In this document: in pieces, positions 27,595 to 36,626 of the stretch
Numbering within the stretch: the stretch's first letter is position 1
How the letters are laid out: the number at the start of each line of letters is the position of its first letter
Assembly (NCBI RefSeq): GCF_017301735.1
Contig: NZ_CP071090.1
Coordinates: 248,001-312,000, forward strand
Reading direction: 5' to 3'
DNA from: Pyxidicoccus parkwaysis
GTDB lineage: Bacteria > Myxococcota > Myxococcia > Myxococcales > Myxococcaceae
Length of the DNA stretch: 64,000 nucleotides
Position numbers and translations under genes: made by a program
Notes under the pieces: model-generated
Told to the model about the DNA's origin: nothing
Database searches by the model: none
The model's input: only the letters and a program-made list of their open reading frames with translations

Positions 27595-28560
27595 ATGATC
27601 GAGTACCGAATCGAAGCCGACACCGCCGGGATGCGCCTGGACAAGCACCTGCGCAAGCGGCTGCCCAATGTCCCGGTGAGCCACCTGTTCAAGATGATTC
27701 GCACCAAGAAGGTGCGGGTGAACGGGAAGCGCGCCCAGCCTGAGCAGTTGCTAGCCGAGGGCGACGTGCTCACCATCCGCGGCGACGCAGACCAGCTCAC
27801 GGCCGACGACCGTCCGAAATCGGACCGTCCGAAGCCACCGCCCCCGCCGGTGGACCCCAGCCGGCTCGTCATCTTGAAGGAGGACGACTGGCTCATGGCC
27901 GTGGACAAGCCCAGCGGAATGGCCGTCCATACCGGCAGCGGCATCACCGGCGGAACGCTGGTGGACTACGTGCGCGCCTACCTGGGCCCCAAGGCCGTCC
28001 GCAACGACTTCGCCGCGTCTCCCGCCCACCGGCTGGACCGCGAGACGTCCGGCGTCATCCTGGTGGCCAAGCGCCGCCCGGCGATGGTCCACTTCACCGA
28101 GGTCTTCACCGAGGGCCTGTCGAAGAAGCGCTACCTCACCCTGGTGAAGGGGCGGATGCCCAAGGATTCGGGCGTCATCGACCTGCCCCTGTCGGAGCAC
28201 CAGCAGACGGCCGAGTCCAAGGCCCGTCGCGGGGTGAACATGCAGGAGGCCCTCACCCGGTGGAAGGTCGTCAAGCAATCGGGCGACGCAGCGCTCCTGT
28301 CCTGCTCCATCGAGACGGGGCGCACCCATCAGATAAGAAGGCATCTGGCCGCCATCGGACATCCGGTGGCGGGCGACAAGAAGTACGGTGACTTCGCCTT
28401 CAACCGCGACGTGCGGGCGCGCTGGGGGCTCAAGAGGCTGTTCCTGCACGCCGAGCGCATTGAATTCCCGCATCCCGATGGCGGTGCGAAGGTGGCCGTG
28501 GAGGCCCCCCTCCCACCGGAATTGAGGGACGTGCTCAAGCGGGCCGCACTGGTGCCCTGA
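27595..28560 (+). CDS. RluA-family 23S rRNA pseudouridine synthase
   Basis: A 321-residue enzyme isomerising uridine to pseudouridine in rRNA, closest in layout to RluC. It has an N-terminal S4 RNA-binding domain (MRLDKHLRKRLPNVPVSHLF, KVRVNGKRAQPEQLLAEGD) and a Pro-rich linker. The catalytic domain has HRLDRETSG with the catalytic Asp, then KRYLTLVKG and ETGRTHQIRRHLAAIGHPVAGD. ATG 27595 is 44 bp from the divergent pentapeptide gene. The target uridine cannot be read from sequence. Confidence 0.92.
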   Translation: MIEYRIEADTAGMRLDKHLRKRLPNVPVSHLFKMIRTKKVRVNGKRAQPEQLLAEGDVLTIRGDADQLTADDRPKSDRPKPPPPPVDPSRLVILKEDDWLMAVDKPSGMAVHTGSGITGGTLVDYVRAYLGPKAVRNDFAASPAHRLDRETSGVILVAKRRPAMVHFTEVFTEGLSKKRYLTLVKGRMPKDSGVIDLPLSEHQQTAESKARRGVNMQEALTRWKVVKQSGDAALLSCSIETGRTHQIRRHLAAIGHPVAGDKKYGDFAFNRDVRARWGLKRLFLHAERIEFPHPDGGAKVAVEAPLPPELRDVLKRAALVP

Positions 28561-28584
28561 AGCCCGCAAGGTTCCGAAACGCGT

Positions 28585-31158
28585 ATGGCCGACCCCAAGA
28601 CGACTGACCGCAGCCGCTCGAAGCTGGTGCTCGACGGCGTCCCCCGCGGACGCTGGTGGAAGTTCCTCCTGAAGGCCGCCGCGTGGCTGGCGCTCACCGG
28701 TGCCACCGCCGCCGCCGTGGCCGTGACGGTCATCTACTACAAGTACTCCGAGGGGCTGCCCGCCATCCCCAAGGTGGACGAGTACTGGCCGCCCATCGTC
28801 ACCGAGGTCTACACCGACGACGCGGTGCTGGCCGGCGAGTTCTACAACGAGCGCCGCAAGGTGGTGCCGTACGAGCGAATCCCCAAGCGGCTCGTGCAGG
28901 CCTTCATCGCCAGCGAGGACTCCAGCTTCTTCGACCACTTCGGCGTGGACGTGCTCGGCACCGTGCGCGCCGGCGTCAAGACGGTGGGCGCCAAGCTGGG
29001 CCTGCGCTCCGGCGGTGTGCAGGGCGGCTCCACCCTCACGCAGCAGACGGCGAAGGCCGTCCTCATCTCCGCGGAGGGCTACAAGAACGCCACCGCGAAG
29101 ACGCTCACCCGCAAGATTCGCGAGGCCATCCTCGCCTTCCGGCTGGAGCAGGCGCTGACCAAGGAAGAGATTCTCTACCTCTACCTGAACAACGTCTTCC
29201 TCGGGCACCACAGCTACGGCGTGCAGAGCGCGGCGGAGAACTACTACCGCAAGGACGTGCGCGACTTGACGCTGGGGGAGATGACGCTCATCGCCGGCCT
29301 GCCGCAGGCGCCCAGCCGCTACTCGCCCTTCCTGCGTCCGGAGGCCGCGCGCAAGCGCCGCTCCTACGTGCTGCGCCGCATGCTCGACGAGGGCATGATT
29401 TCGCAGGCCGAGCACGACGCCGCCAACGCCGAGCCGGTGAAGGTGTACCCGGTGGAGGACGTCTTCCACGAGTTCGCGCCGTTCTTCGTGGAGCAGGTGC
29501 GCAAGGACGTGGTGGACCGGTACGGCAACCCCGTGCTGCTGAAGGAGGGCCTCAAGGTCTTCACCACCATGGACAGCGAGCGCCAGCGCGCCGCGCAGGA
29601 CGCGGTGCTGGACGGCCTGCTCACCGTGGACAAGCGCCAGGGCTGGCGCGGGCCGGTGGAGCAGCTGGCGAAGACGGAGGACATCAAGGCCTTCATCGAG
29701 CGCGCGAAGAAGGCCATGGGCAAGCAGGAGCTGGTGGAGAACCGGCTCTACGTCGGCGTCGTCACCGCGGTGGACTCGGACGGCAAGGGCGCGGACGTGC
29801 AGGTGGGGCCGTACTCGGGCCGGCTGCCGCTCTTGGGCATGCGCTGGGCGCGCAAGGTGAACCCGGAGGGCTACTACCCGGCGATGATGATTACGTCGGT
29901 GAAGAAGGCCATCGCCGTGGGCGACGTCCTCGTCCTGCGCCACGTGACGAAGAAGGACCTCACCGACGACAAGGAGCAGTGGGACCGCAAGCTGGCCGAG
30001 GAGATTCCGGACGAGGGCGTGACGCTCTTCCGCCTGGAGCAGACACCCGAGGCGCAGAGCGCGCTCGTCTCCATCGACCCCCACCGCCAGTACCTCTCCG
30101 CCATGGTGGGCGGCTACGACTTCGACGACAACGAGTTCAACCGCGCGTTCCAGGCCTGCCGCCAGCCGGGCAGCTCCTTCAAGCCCTTCGTCTACTCGGC
30201 GGCGCTGGAGCAGCTCAACTGGACGGAAGCCACCGTCATCGTCGACTCGCCGATTGTGGAGCACGACCCGGACAACAAGGTGTCGTGGAAGCCGGAGAAC
30301 TACAGCGAGGAGTTCGTGGGTGACGTGCTGCTGCGCACCGCGCTCATCAACTCCATGAACATCCCCGCGGTGAAGACCTTCGCGGCGGTGGGCGTGAAGA
30401 ACATGGCCGCGTGGGCGCAGAAGCTGGGCATGACGACGCCCATGAACATGGACTTCTCCGCGGCGCTCGGCTCGTCGTGCGTGTACCCCATTGACCTGGC
30501 CAACGTGTACGCGACGTTCAACCGCTACGGCCGCAAGAAGCCCACGTACTTCATCCGCAAGGTGGAGGACCGCTGGGGCCGCACGTTGGAGGACCACACG
30601 GCCTTCGACGACCCGTGGGCTCCGCTGCAGGACCGCGTGGCCGCCGGCTACGCGCGCCTCTTCGAGCCGGGCGAGCAGGTGATGAGCCCCGAGACGGGCT
30701 TCATCCTCACGCACCTGCTGCGCGGCGTGGTGCTCCAGGGCACCGGCGGCCCGGCCACCAAGCTGGGCAAGCCCGCGGCGGGCAAGACGGGCACCACCAA
30801 CGACTCGTTCGACGCGTGGTTCTCCGCGTACACGCGGGACCTGGTGACGGTGGCGTGGGTGGGCTACGACCTGAACCCGCACCCGCTGGGCCGCTACGAG
30901 ACGGGCGGCCGCGCGGCGCTGCCCATCTGGCTCAACTACATGAAGCGCGCGCTGGAGGGCCGGCCGCAGGGCGAGTTCTACCCGTGGCAGTCCATGGACC
31001 TGGTGAAGCTCTACATCGACAAGAAGACGGGGAAGATTGCCCAGCCCGGCGCCAAGGGCGCGGAGCTGATGTTCTTCAAGAAGGGCACCGAGCCGAAGGA
31101 CGCCGTGCCCGACAAGAACCAGGTGGACCCGGACCAGTTCATGATGGGCGCGCAGTAG
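28585..31158 (+). CDS. penicillin-binding protein 1A
   Basis: An 857-residue bifunctional class A PBP that polymerises and cross-links peptidoglycan. It has a cytoplasmic tail and one membrane anchor (about 28-52). The GT51 glycosyltransferase domain shows SEDSSFFDHFGVD, GGSTLTQQ and KEEILYLYLNNVFLG. An OB-like insertion of about 100 residues (VGVVTAVDSDGKGADVQVG) precedes the transpeptidase domain with SSFK (in PGSSFKPF), SMN and KTGTTND. All active-site motifs are intact. It follows the pseudouridine synthase by 24 bp and ends at a clear terminator. Confidence 0.95.
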   Translation: MADPKTTDRSRSKLVLDGVPRGRWWKFLLKAAAWLALTGATAAAVAVTVIYYKYSEGLPAIPKVDEYWPPIVTEVYTDDAVLAGEFYNERRKVVPYERIPKRLVQAFIASEDSSFFDHFGVDVLGTVRAGVKTVGAKLGLRSGGVQGGSTLTQQTAKAVLISAEGYKNATAKTLTRKIREAILAFRLEQALTKEEILYLYLNNVFLGHHSYGVQSAAENYYRKDVRDLTLGEMTLIAGLPQAPSRYSPFLRPEAARKRRSYVLRRMLDEGMISQAEHDAANAEPVKVYPVEDVFHEFAPFFVEQVRKDVVDRYGNPVLLKEGLKVFTTMDSERQRAAQDAVLDGLLTVDKRQGWRGPVEQLAKTEDIKAFIERAKKAMGKQELVENRLYVGVVTAVDSDGKGADVQVGPYSGRLPLLGMRWARKVNPEGYYPAMMITSVKKAIAVGDVLVLRHVTKKDLTDDKEQWDRKLAEEIPDEGVTLFRLEQTPEAQSALVSIDPHRQYLSAMVGGYDFDDNEFNRAFQACRQPGSSFKPFVYSAALEQLNWTEATVIVDSPIVEHDPDNKVSWKPENYSEEFVGDVLLRTALINSMNIPAVKTFAAVGVKNMAAWAQKLGMTTPMNMDFSAALGSSCVYPIDLANVYATFNRYGRKKPTYFIRKVEDRWGRTLEDHTAFDDPWAPLQDRVAAGYARLFEPGEQVMSPETGFILTHLLRGVVLQGTGGPATKLGKPAAGKTGTTNDSFDAWFSAYTRDLVTVAWVGYDLNPHPLGRYETGGRAALPIWLNYMKRALEGRPQGEFYPWQSMDLVKLYIDKKTGKIAQPGAKGAELMFFKKGTEPKDAVPDKNQVDPDQFMMGAQ

Positions 31159-31182
31159 CGAGCACCCGTCGCTGAAGCACGG

Positions 31183-31223
31183 AAGGCCCCGTGGCCCCTC
31201 ACGCAGAGAGGGCGCGGGGCCTT
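31183..31223. terminator. bidirectional terminator between PBP1A and pyrF
   Basis: Arms AAGGCCCCG (31183-31191) and CGGGGCCTT (31215-31223) carry an inner CCCTC/GAGGG stem. It lies 24 bp after the PBP stop and 22 bp beyond the pyrF stop of the convergent unit. The forward tail is CGCATTT. Confidence 0.65.
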
Positions 31224-31245
31224 CGCATTTGGAGTCGCCGCGGCC

Positions 31246-32112
31246 TCAGCGCTTCGCGCCGTCGCGGAAGCGGCGCGCGGGCTCGAGGTGGCGCTCCAGC
31301 GCGTCACGCAGCGAAGCGGCATCCGGGCCTGCCTCCAGCACGGAGCGCGTGGCGGTGGGCACCACCTGGAGCTCGCGTCCGGCGAACAGGCGCTTCAAAT
31401 CATCGAAGCCCGCGCCCTGCGCGCCGATGCCCGGCGTGAGCATCAGCGTGCCGCCGAGCCGCTCCACCACGCCCCTGTCACTGTCGGGCAGGGTGGCGCC
31501 CATGACGGCGCCCACCACGGGGAAGGCCTTGGGGCCGGGCTGCTCGTTGAACGCGCGGATGTCGTCCGCCAGCGCCTCGGCCACGGTGCGGCCGTCGCTC
31601 CCCTTCGAGTTCTGGAGCGCGGTGCCTTCCGGGTTGGACGAGCGCACCACCACGAAGGCGAAGGCGTTGGCCGCGCGCGCCAACTCCAAAGTCTTCACCA
31701 GCGCGCCGAAGCCCAGGTAGGCAGTGAAGGTGGCGGCGTCCACGTGGTACGCGCTGTTGGGCCCGAAGAGGCTTTGCGCGTACGCGTCCATGGTGGAGCC
31801 GATGTCCCCGCGCTTCACGTCCAGCAGCGTGAGCGCGCCGCCCTGCTTGAAGCGCTTCATCACGTGCTGGAGCACCTTGAGGCCGTCCGGCCCGTGCCGC
31901 TCGAAGAAGGCGCTCTGCGGCTTCACCAGCGCCACCTTGTCCGCGGCGGCGTCGGCCACGCGGTCGCAGAACTCGCGCAGGCCCTGCGCCGTGTCCGGCA
32001 GCCCCCAGCGGGTGAGCAAATCCTTCGACGGGTCCACGCCGAGGCAGAACGGCGAGCGCTGGTCCGCGAGCGCGTTGAAGTTGTAGATGAACGGAGGAGC
32101 AAAGGACGTCAT
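31246..32112 (-). CDS. pyrF: orotidine-5'-phosphate decarboxylase
   Basis: A 288-residue OMP decarboxylase, the last step of UMP synthesis, of the longer type 2 form found in mycobacteria and myxobacteria. It shows SPFCLGVDPS, VALVKPQSAFFERHG, the catalytic D-x-K-x-x-D in LLDVKRGDIGST, VVRSSNPEG, VGAVMGAT and LTPGIGAQG. AGGAGAAA precedes ATG 32112. The frame continues open upstream but that is the overlapping SDR region. It is the second gene of a unit with the SDR 23 bp upstream. Confidence 0.94.
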   Translation of the reverse strand: MTSFAPPFIYNFNALADQRSPFCLGVDPSKDLLTRWGLPDTAQGLREFCDRVADAAADKVALVKPQSAFFERHGPDGLKVLQHVMKRFKQGGALTLLDVKRGDIGSTMDAYAQSLFGPNSAYHVDAATFTAYLGFGALVKTLELARAANAFAFVVVRSSNPEGTALQNSKGSDGRTVAEALADDIRAFNEQPGPKAFPVVGAVMGATLPDSDRGVVERLGGTLMLTPGIGAQGAGFDDLKRLFAGRELQVVPTATRSVLEAGPDAASLRDALERHLEPARRFRDGAKR

Positions 32113-32135
32113 CGGCTTTCTCCTGGTGGAAGGCG

Positions 32136-32897
32136 TCAGCGCAGCCGGCGCGCGGCGGCGTCGAAGAGGGGATTGGGCAACACCTTCACGAGACGCGTGG
32201 GCAGCGCGAGCTGCCAGGGGAAGGTCAGCTCCGTGTCGCCTCGGAGGATGCCCTTGCCCATCAGCTCCACGGCGGCGTCCGTCTCCATGAGGAAGGGCAT
32301 GGGGAAGTCGTTCTTCGCCGTCATCTCGCTCTTCACGAAGCCGGGGTAGACGCAGGTGACGCGCACGCCGGAGCCGCCGAGGTCCACGCGCAGGCTCTCC
32401 ATGAAGGTCGCCAGGAAGGCCTTGGACGCGGAGTACGCCGCGTGGCCCGCCAGCCCCCGGTACGCCGCGAGGCTGGAGATGCCCACCACGTGCCCGCGCC
32501 GCCGCTCCACCATGCGCGGCAGCACGGCCGTCAGCGTGGCAGCGGCGCCGGTGACGTTGGTGTCGATGATGCTCCGGACCTTCTCCCACTGGAGGCGCCT
32601 GCCGTGGGTGACGCCGCCGACGCCCGCGTTGGCCACCACCAAGTCCAGGCCGCCGCACTCACCGTCGAGCTCGCGGATGCGCTCCATGGCCGCTTCGGCC
32701 TGGTTGACGTCCAGCTCCAGGGGCTCCACGGTGGAGCCCGCCGCCTGGGCCTCGGCGGACAGGGCCTCGAGCTGGGACACGCGTCTGCCGGCGGCGAACA
32801 CGCGCAGACCGCGCTTGGCCAACCACAGCGCCAGCCCGCGTCCCAGGCCGCTCGAGGCCCCCGTCACCAGCGCTGTCCGGTAGCTCATGTCCGCCAT
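32136..32897 (-). CDS. short-chain dehydrogenase/reductase
   Basis: A 253-residue classical SDR: NAD(P) motif TGASSGLGRG, VVANAGVG, catalytic Ser in VVGISS with YSASK (Tyr and Lys), and VYPGFVKSEM. The Ala-Gly-Arg-Arg after strand 2 (FAAGRRVSQLE) suggests NADP preference. Substrate unknown. Start ATG 32897 has GGAGGAG on the minus strand. It is probably co-transcribed with pyrF, though no functional link is obvious. Confidence 0.9.
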   Translation of the reverse strand: MADMSYRTALVTGASSGLGRGLALWLAKRGLRVFAAGRRVSQLEALSAEAQAAGSTVEPLELDVNQAEAAMERIRELDGECGGLDLVVANAGVGGVTHGRRLQWEKVRSIIDTNVTGAAATLTAVLPRMVERRRGHVVGISSLAAYRGLAGHAAYSASKAFLATFMESLRVDLGGSGVRVTCVYPGFVKSEMTAKNDFPMPFLMETDAAVELMGKGILRGDTELTFPWQLALPTRLVKVLPNPLFDAAARRLR

Positions 32898-33087
32898 GCG
32901 GTGCTCCTCCGTGCGTCTGGCTTCTCGCACGGTTGGACGCGATGGGGGACACAAATGTCGCGGGACGTGTGGACTGGCGGGCGGGCGTCCGGCCCCAGGG
33001 GGCCACGGACGTGTCCGGGGGCTGCGTCGCCAGGCCGATGGCATGCGGGCTTGCCCGTCCGCACCTTATGGACTCCGGGGAGAACGG

Positions 33088-33486
33088 GTGAATGACGCCA
33101 TGAACTGCGTGATGGCGGTGGATGACGACGCCGACATCCTGCTCGCCTTCAAGGACGTGCTGGAGATGGAGGGGTACAGCGTGCTGCTCGCCCGAAGCGG
33201 GCGCGAGGCGCTGGACCTCCTGCGGCGGGGCGCGCGCCCGGCCGTCATCCTGCTCGACTTGATGATGCCGGACATCAGCGGCTGGGAGTTCCGCGAGCTG
33301 CAGCTCGCCGACGCCACGCTCGCCTCCCTCCCCGTGGTGGTGGTCTCCGGGCAGGGAGTGAGCGCGCGCGACGTGGCCTCGCTCGGCGTGTCCGGCTACC
33401 TCAAGAAGCCGGTGGACCTGGACCAGTTGCTGGGCACCGTGGAGCGCTACGTGCGACGCCCGCAGGCCCAGCCGCAGCACGCGTGA
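33088..33486 (+). CDS. single-domain response regulator
   Basis: About 132 residues: a CheY-like receiver only, with the acidic pocket DDD, phospho-acceptor Asp in ILLDLMMPD, the Ser switch in VVVSGQG and the Lys in YLKKPVDL. There is no output domain, so it must signal through a partner protein. GTG 33088 has GGGGAGA just upstream; ATG 33100 is an alternative, 4 codons shorter. It is divergent from the SDR by 190 bp, and its stop is 10 bp from the convergent SH3 lipoprotein. No histidine kinase gene is adjacent. Confidence 0.9.
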   Translation: MNDAMNCVMAVDDDADILLAFKDVLEMEGYSVLLARSGREALDLLRRGARPAVILLDLMMPDISGWEFRELQLADATLASLPVVVVSGQGVSARDVASLGVSGYLKKPVDLDQLLGTVERYVRRPQAQPQHA

Positions 33487-33496
33487 CGGAAGGCGA

Positions 33497-35464
33497 CTAC
33501 CGGTAGCCGCCTCGCTCGTAGGAGAGCGTGCGCGTCCGCTGGAACGACTCGACGCGCGCGGAGTCTCCGGCCTCCACCCGATGCGTGCCCAGCGTGGTGA
33601 GGACCACGTCGGGCAGCTCGCTGCTCGCGTTGTCCTTCAGCGCCCAAGTTGTGTCGTACGCATAGCAGCCCGGGAGCCGCATCCCCTCTTCGCGCCCGCC
33701 CCCGTCGCGCTCCTCGCAGGAGCCGTCATTCGACTGGGCCGTGTCCTGGACTTCGGCCACCACGCGCAGGGGCTGTCCGGGCCCCACGTCGGAGAGCAGC
33801 AGCATCGAGCCCAGGGTGACTCCGGTGGAGGTGAAGCCCGTGCTCAGGCTGGCGAGGAACCCCTCTTCGTCGACGCCGCGAACGACGACCTGCGCGCCGC
33901 CCGTGCCGCCGAAGGAGCCCGTCGCCACGATGACCCGGTTGGCCCGCTCCAGCCGCCAGCCGGTGTCCGTCTTCGCGAAGACGGCGCCGCCGACGATGCC
34001 GGTGGAGGCGTGGGAGATGGGCTCGTTGGACGGCGTCTCCGTCAGCAGGAGCACCTTCTCCCGCGCGCCCAGCGCGTAGGCCGCGTGGTACCAGGGCCTC
34101 GCCACGAAGTGCCGGGCGGAGAAGCCGTCGAGCGAGGCGAAGCGGCCGCGCTCGTCCACCGTGGGCGCCCACGTGGACGTGCCCGAGGCCGCGTCGAAGC
34201 TCCCGTACAGCAGCCTCATGGCGCTCTCGGGGCTGAACTCCCCCTCGAAGGAATCCTCCATGTCCTCCATGGGCTCACCACAGGGCACGACCTCCCGCTC
34301 ATCATCGCGCGAGCCGATGGCGAAGGCCTGCTCGCCCAAAGAGGCCACGCCGTCGCCGCCCTCCGCGGGCAGTTCCAGCACGGGGCCATTCGTGTCGCCG
34401 GCATCGCGCGCGAGCTGGAGGCGCGTGTGGCCCTGCTGCCGCATGACGGCGGAGACCCAGTACGTCTCCGGCGCGGGCGCGCCGGGCCTCGGCACCTCGA
34501 CGCGCCAGCGCCCGTGCATGTCCGGAGACATGCGGAGGAACCAGGCGCGCCGCTCGCACGCGTTCTCCAGCAGGGTGTACGTAGTGCCGTCCCCGGTGCG
34601 CTTCAGCAGGTACCAGGCGTCCGGCACCTTCTCCAGCCGCGCGCGCGACGTGGCATCGAGCACGTACTGCCCCAGGCGGGGGCTCGTCGTGTCGGGCGTG
34701 GCGGCGGGGCTGGCGAGGAACAGCGCCTTCTCCATCACCGGCGCCGGGGCGAAGGAGGTTCGCTCCTGCACCTCGCCCCTCAGCACCCACGCTCCCTTGT
34801 CGTACTTGAGGCGGCCCCGGTACACGTCGACGCGCTCGGCGTTGCCGAGGGCCACCACAAAGCGGCTCTTCTGGACGGCGGACACGGCCCGGACGCCCTG
34901 GAGCCGCTCGGCGGCGGCGCCTACGAGGCACGTCTCCACGTCCTCGTCGGGGAAGCACTCCACCTGGAAGGGCTGGCCCTTCGCCGGCTTCTTTGCACCG
35001 GCCAGCAGCTCCAGGTTGCGCTCGAGGAAGCGCTGCCGCAGCACCGTGAAGCGCACGGGGTCCTCGGGGGCGAGCAGGGCCGCGCGCAGGGCGCTGTCCT
35101 GCCGCTGCTCCAGCGTCAGCCGCGTGTCCTCCGCCTCGGCCTTCAGCTTCTCCACATCGGGCCTCGTCTCGCCCAGCAGGGACGCGGAGGCGAAGCCCTC
35201 CTTCTGGCCACAGCGCACCTTCCGCCACTCACCCTGTGCGGGCCCCACGCCGAGGCACTCCGTGGCGATGGGCAGCTTCTCCAGGACGGCCGCCTCTGGT
35301 GAAGGCGCGGCGCGCAGGTTCAGCACGGAGGCCTGCACGTAGAGCGGTGGGGACTCCTCTTCACGAGGAAGCCCGGCGGGGGCGCCAGTGGAGTCGTCCC
35401 ACGGCTCCGTGCAGGCCTCGAGCGCCACCATCGCCAGCAAGGCGAACCTGGACCGTGGATGCAT
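33497..35464 (-). CDS. SH3-domain lipoprotein
   Basis: A 655-residue lipoprotein with lipobox LEAC (Cys18). Residues about 40-95 form a bacterial SH3 (SH3b) domain (VQASVLNLRAAPSPEAAVLEKLPIATE, GEWRKVRCGQKEGFASASLLGE), which in other proteins binds cell wall or peptides. The next 560 residues are not recognised: a helical linker, then mixed beta with several Cys. It is an orphan unit on the minus strand, probably in the periplasm or on the surface. Confidence 0.75.
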   Translation of the reverse strand: MHPRSRFALLAMVALEACTEPWDDSTGAPAGLPREEESPPLYVQASVLNLRAAPSPEAAVLEKLPIATECLGVGPAQGEWRKVRCGQKEGFASASLLGETRPDVEKLKAEAEDTRLTLEQRQDSALRAALLAPEDPVRFTVLRQRFLERNLELLAGAKKPAKGQPFQVECFPDEDVETCLVGAAAERLQGVRAVSAVQKSRFVVALGNAERVDVYRGRLKYDKGAWVLRGEVQERTSFAPAPVMEKALFLASPAATPDTTSPRLGQYVLDATSRARLEKVPDAWYLLKRTGDGTTYTLLENACERRAWFLRMSPDMHGRWRVEVPRPGAPAPETYWVSAVMRQQGHTRLQLARDAGDTNGPVLELPAEGGDGVASLGEQAFAIGSRDDEREVVPCGEPMEDMEDSFEGEFSPESAMRLLYGSFDAASGTSTWAPTVDERGRFASLDGFSARHFVARPWYHAAYALGAREKVLLLTETPSNEPISHASTGIVGGAVFAKTDTGWRLERANRVIVATGSFGGTGGAQVVVRGVDEEGFLASLSTGFTSTGVTLGSMLLLSDVGPGQPLRVVAEVQDTAQSNDGSCEERDGGGREEGMRLPGCYAYDTTWALKDNASSELPDVVLTTLGTHRVEAGDSARVESFQRTRTLSYERGGYR

Positions 35465-35562
35465 GCTCGAGCCCCCTCGAAGGAAACGCCGCGACTCGAG
35501 GGGACATGGTGCGGGGTGGAGCCGGCGCTTGTCGATTGGGACGCGGCCGACCCTCCCTGGGT

Positions 35563-36588
35563 CTACAGCATGGGCCAGTACGGGCGGAGCGCGTCGCGGC
35601 TGGCGTTGAGTGCGTGCTTCGCGTCCGCGTGCGTGGGCCCGGTGGGGAACGAATCCCTGCGCCCGGCGAGCACCTCCACGCAGGCGTGCACGGACTGGGA
35701 CAGCCCCTCCAGCGAGTAGCCGCCCTCCAGCAGCAGCACGAGCCGTCCGTCACACACGCGCTCGGCGAGGGACTTCATCGCCGAGCACATGGCCGCGAAG
35801 CCGCGCTCGGTGAGGTCCATGCCGCCAATCGGGTCGTGCTGGTGCGGGTCGAAGCCGGCGGACACCAGCACCAGTTGCGGCCGGTACGCCTCGGCCACGG
35901 GGAGGAACACCTCCTCGAAGAGCATGCCGTAGTCCGCGTCCGAGTTGCCGCCCGGCAGGCCGATGTTGAGGGTGTAGCCTTCGCCCTCGCCCACGCCCAC
36001 CTCGGGGGCCGCGCCGGTGCCCGGGTAGTAGGGAAATTGGTGCACGGACTGGTACATGACGTCGCGCCGGCCCCAGAACGCCGCCTGCGTGCCGTTGCCG
36101 TGGTGCACGTCCCAGTCGAGCACGAGGACGCGCTCCGCGCCCAGCCTGCGGCCGGCCTCCGCGGCGACGGCCACGTTGTTGAAGAGGCAGAAGCCCATGG
36201 ACCGGCCCGGCTCGGCGTGGTGTCCCGGCGGACGCACCAGCGCGAAGGCGTTGGTGGCCTGGCCCTTCATCACCGCCTCCACCGCCTGCACCGACGCGCC
36301 CGCCGCGAGCCTCGCCGCGTCCACGCTGTCCTCCGACACCTGCGTGTCCGGGTCGATTTGCGCCCGGTGGCCACTCAGCCGCTCCAGGTAGGCGAGCAGC
36401 TCCGGGGTGTGCACCGCCGCCAATTCCGCGTCCGTGGCCGAGCGGGGCGACGCCATCACCGTGCCCGCCACCGGTGTGCTGGCCAGCACGCCCAGCACGC
36501 GCTGCAGCCGCGCCGGGGACTCCGGATGGCCCTGGCCCGGGTCATGCTTCTGGAAGAGCGGGTCGGTCAGCAGGAGGGTAGTGGTCAT
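35563..36588 (-). CDS. histone deacetylase/AcuC-family hydrolase
   Basis: A 341-residue zinc-dependent deacetylase-fold enzyme. The active site is complete: RPPGHHAEP with the His pair, [11 protein letters not shown] with the zinc Asp and His, and [11 protein letters not shown] with the second zinc Asp, plus [10 protein letters not shown]. Bacterial members deacetylate polyamines, acetoin-related proteins or lysines; the target is unknown here. A GTG directly precedes ATG 36588 and could be the start. It is divergent from the chemoreceptor gene by 38 bp. Confidence 0.92.
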   Translation of the reverse strand: MTTTLLLTDPLFQKHDPGQGHPESPARLQRVLGVLASTPVAGTVMASPRSATDAELAAVHTPELLAYLERLSGHRAQIDPDTQVSEDSVDAARLAAGASVQAVEAVMKGQATNAFALVRPPGHHAEPGRSMGFCLFNNVAVAAEAGRRLGAERVLVLDWDVHHGNGTQAAFWGRRDVMYQSVHQFPYYPGTGAAPEVGVGEGEGYTLNIGLPGGNSDADYGMLFEEVFLPVAEAYRPQLVLVSAGFDPHQHDPIGGMDLTERGFAAMCSAMKSLAERVCDGRLVLLLEGGYSLEGLSQSVHACVEVLAGRRDSFPTGPTHADAKHALNASRDALRPYWPML

Positions 36589-36626
36589 CACGTAGAACCT
36601 TACGCATCCAGGCGTGGGGAAGTCAG

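Noticed and set aside
27751..30882. Minus-strand open frame of about 1040 codons opposite PBP1A
   Set aside because: The plus strand encodes complete PBP1A and RluA-like motifs; the minus frame has the same His/Leu/Arg/Val-rich bias and no family signature.
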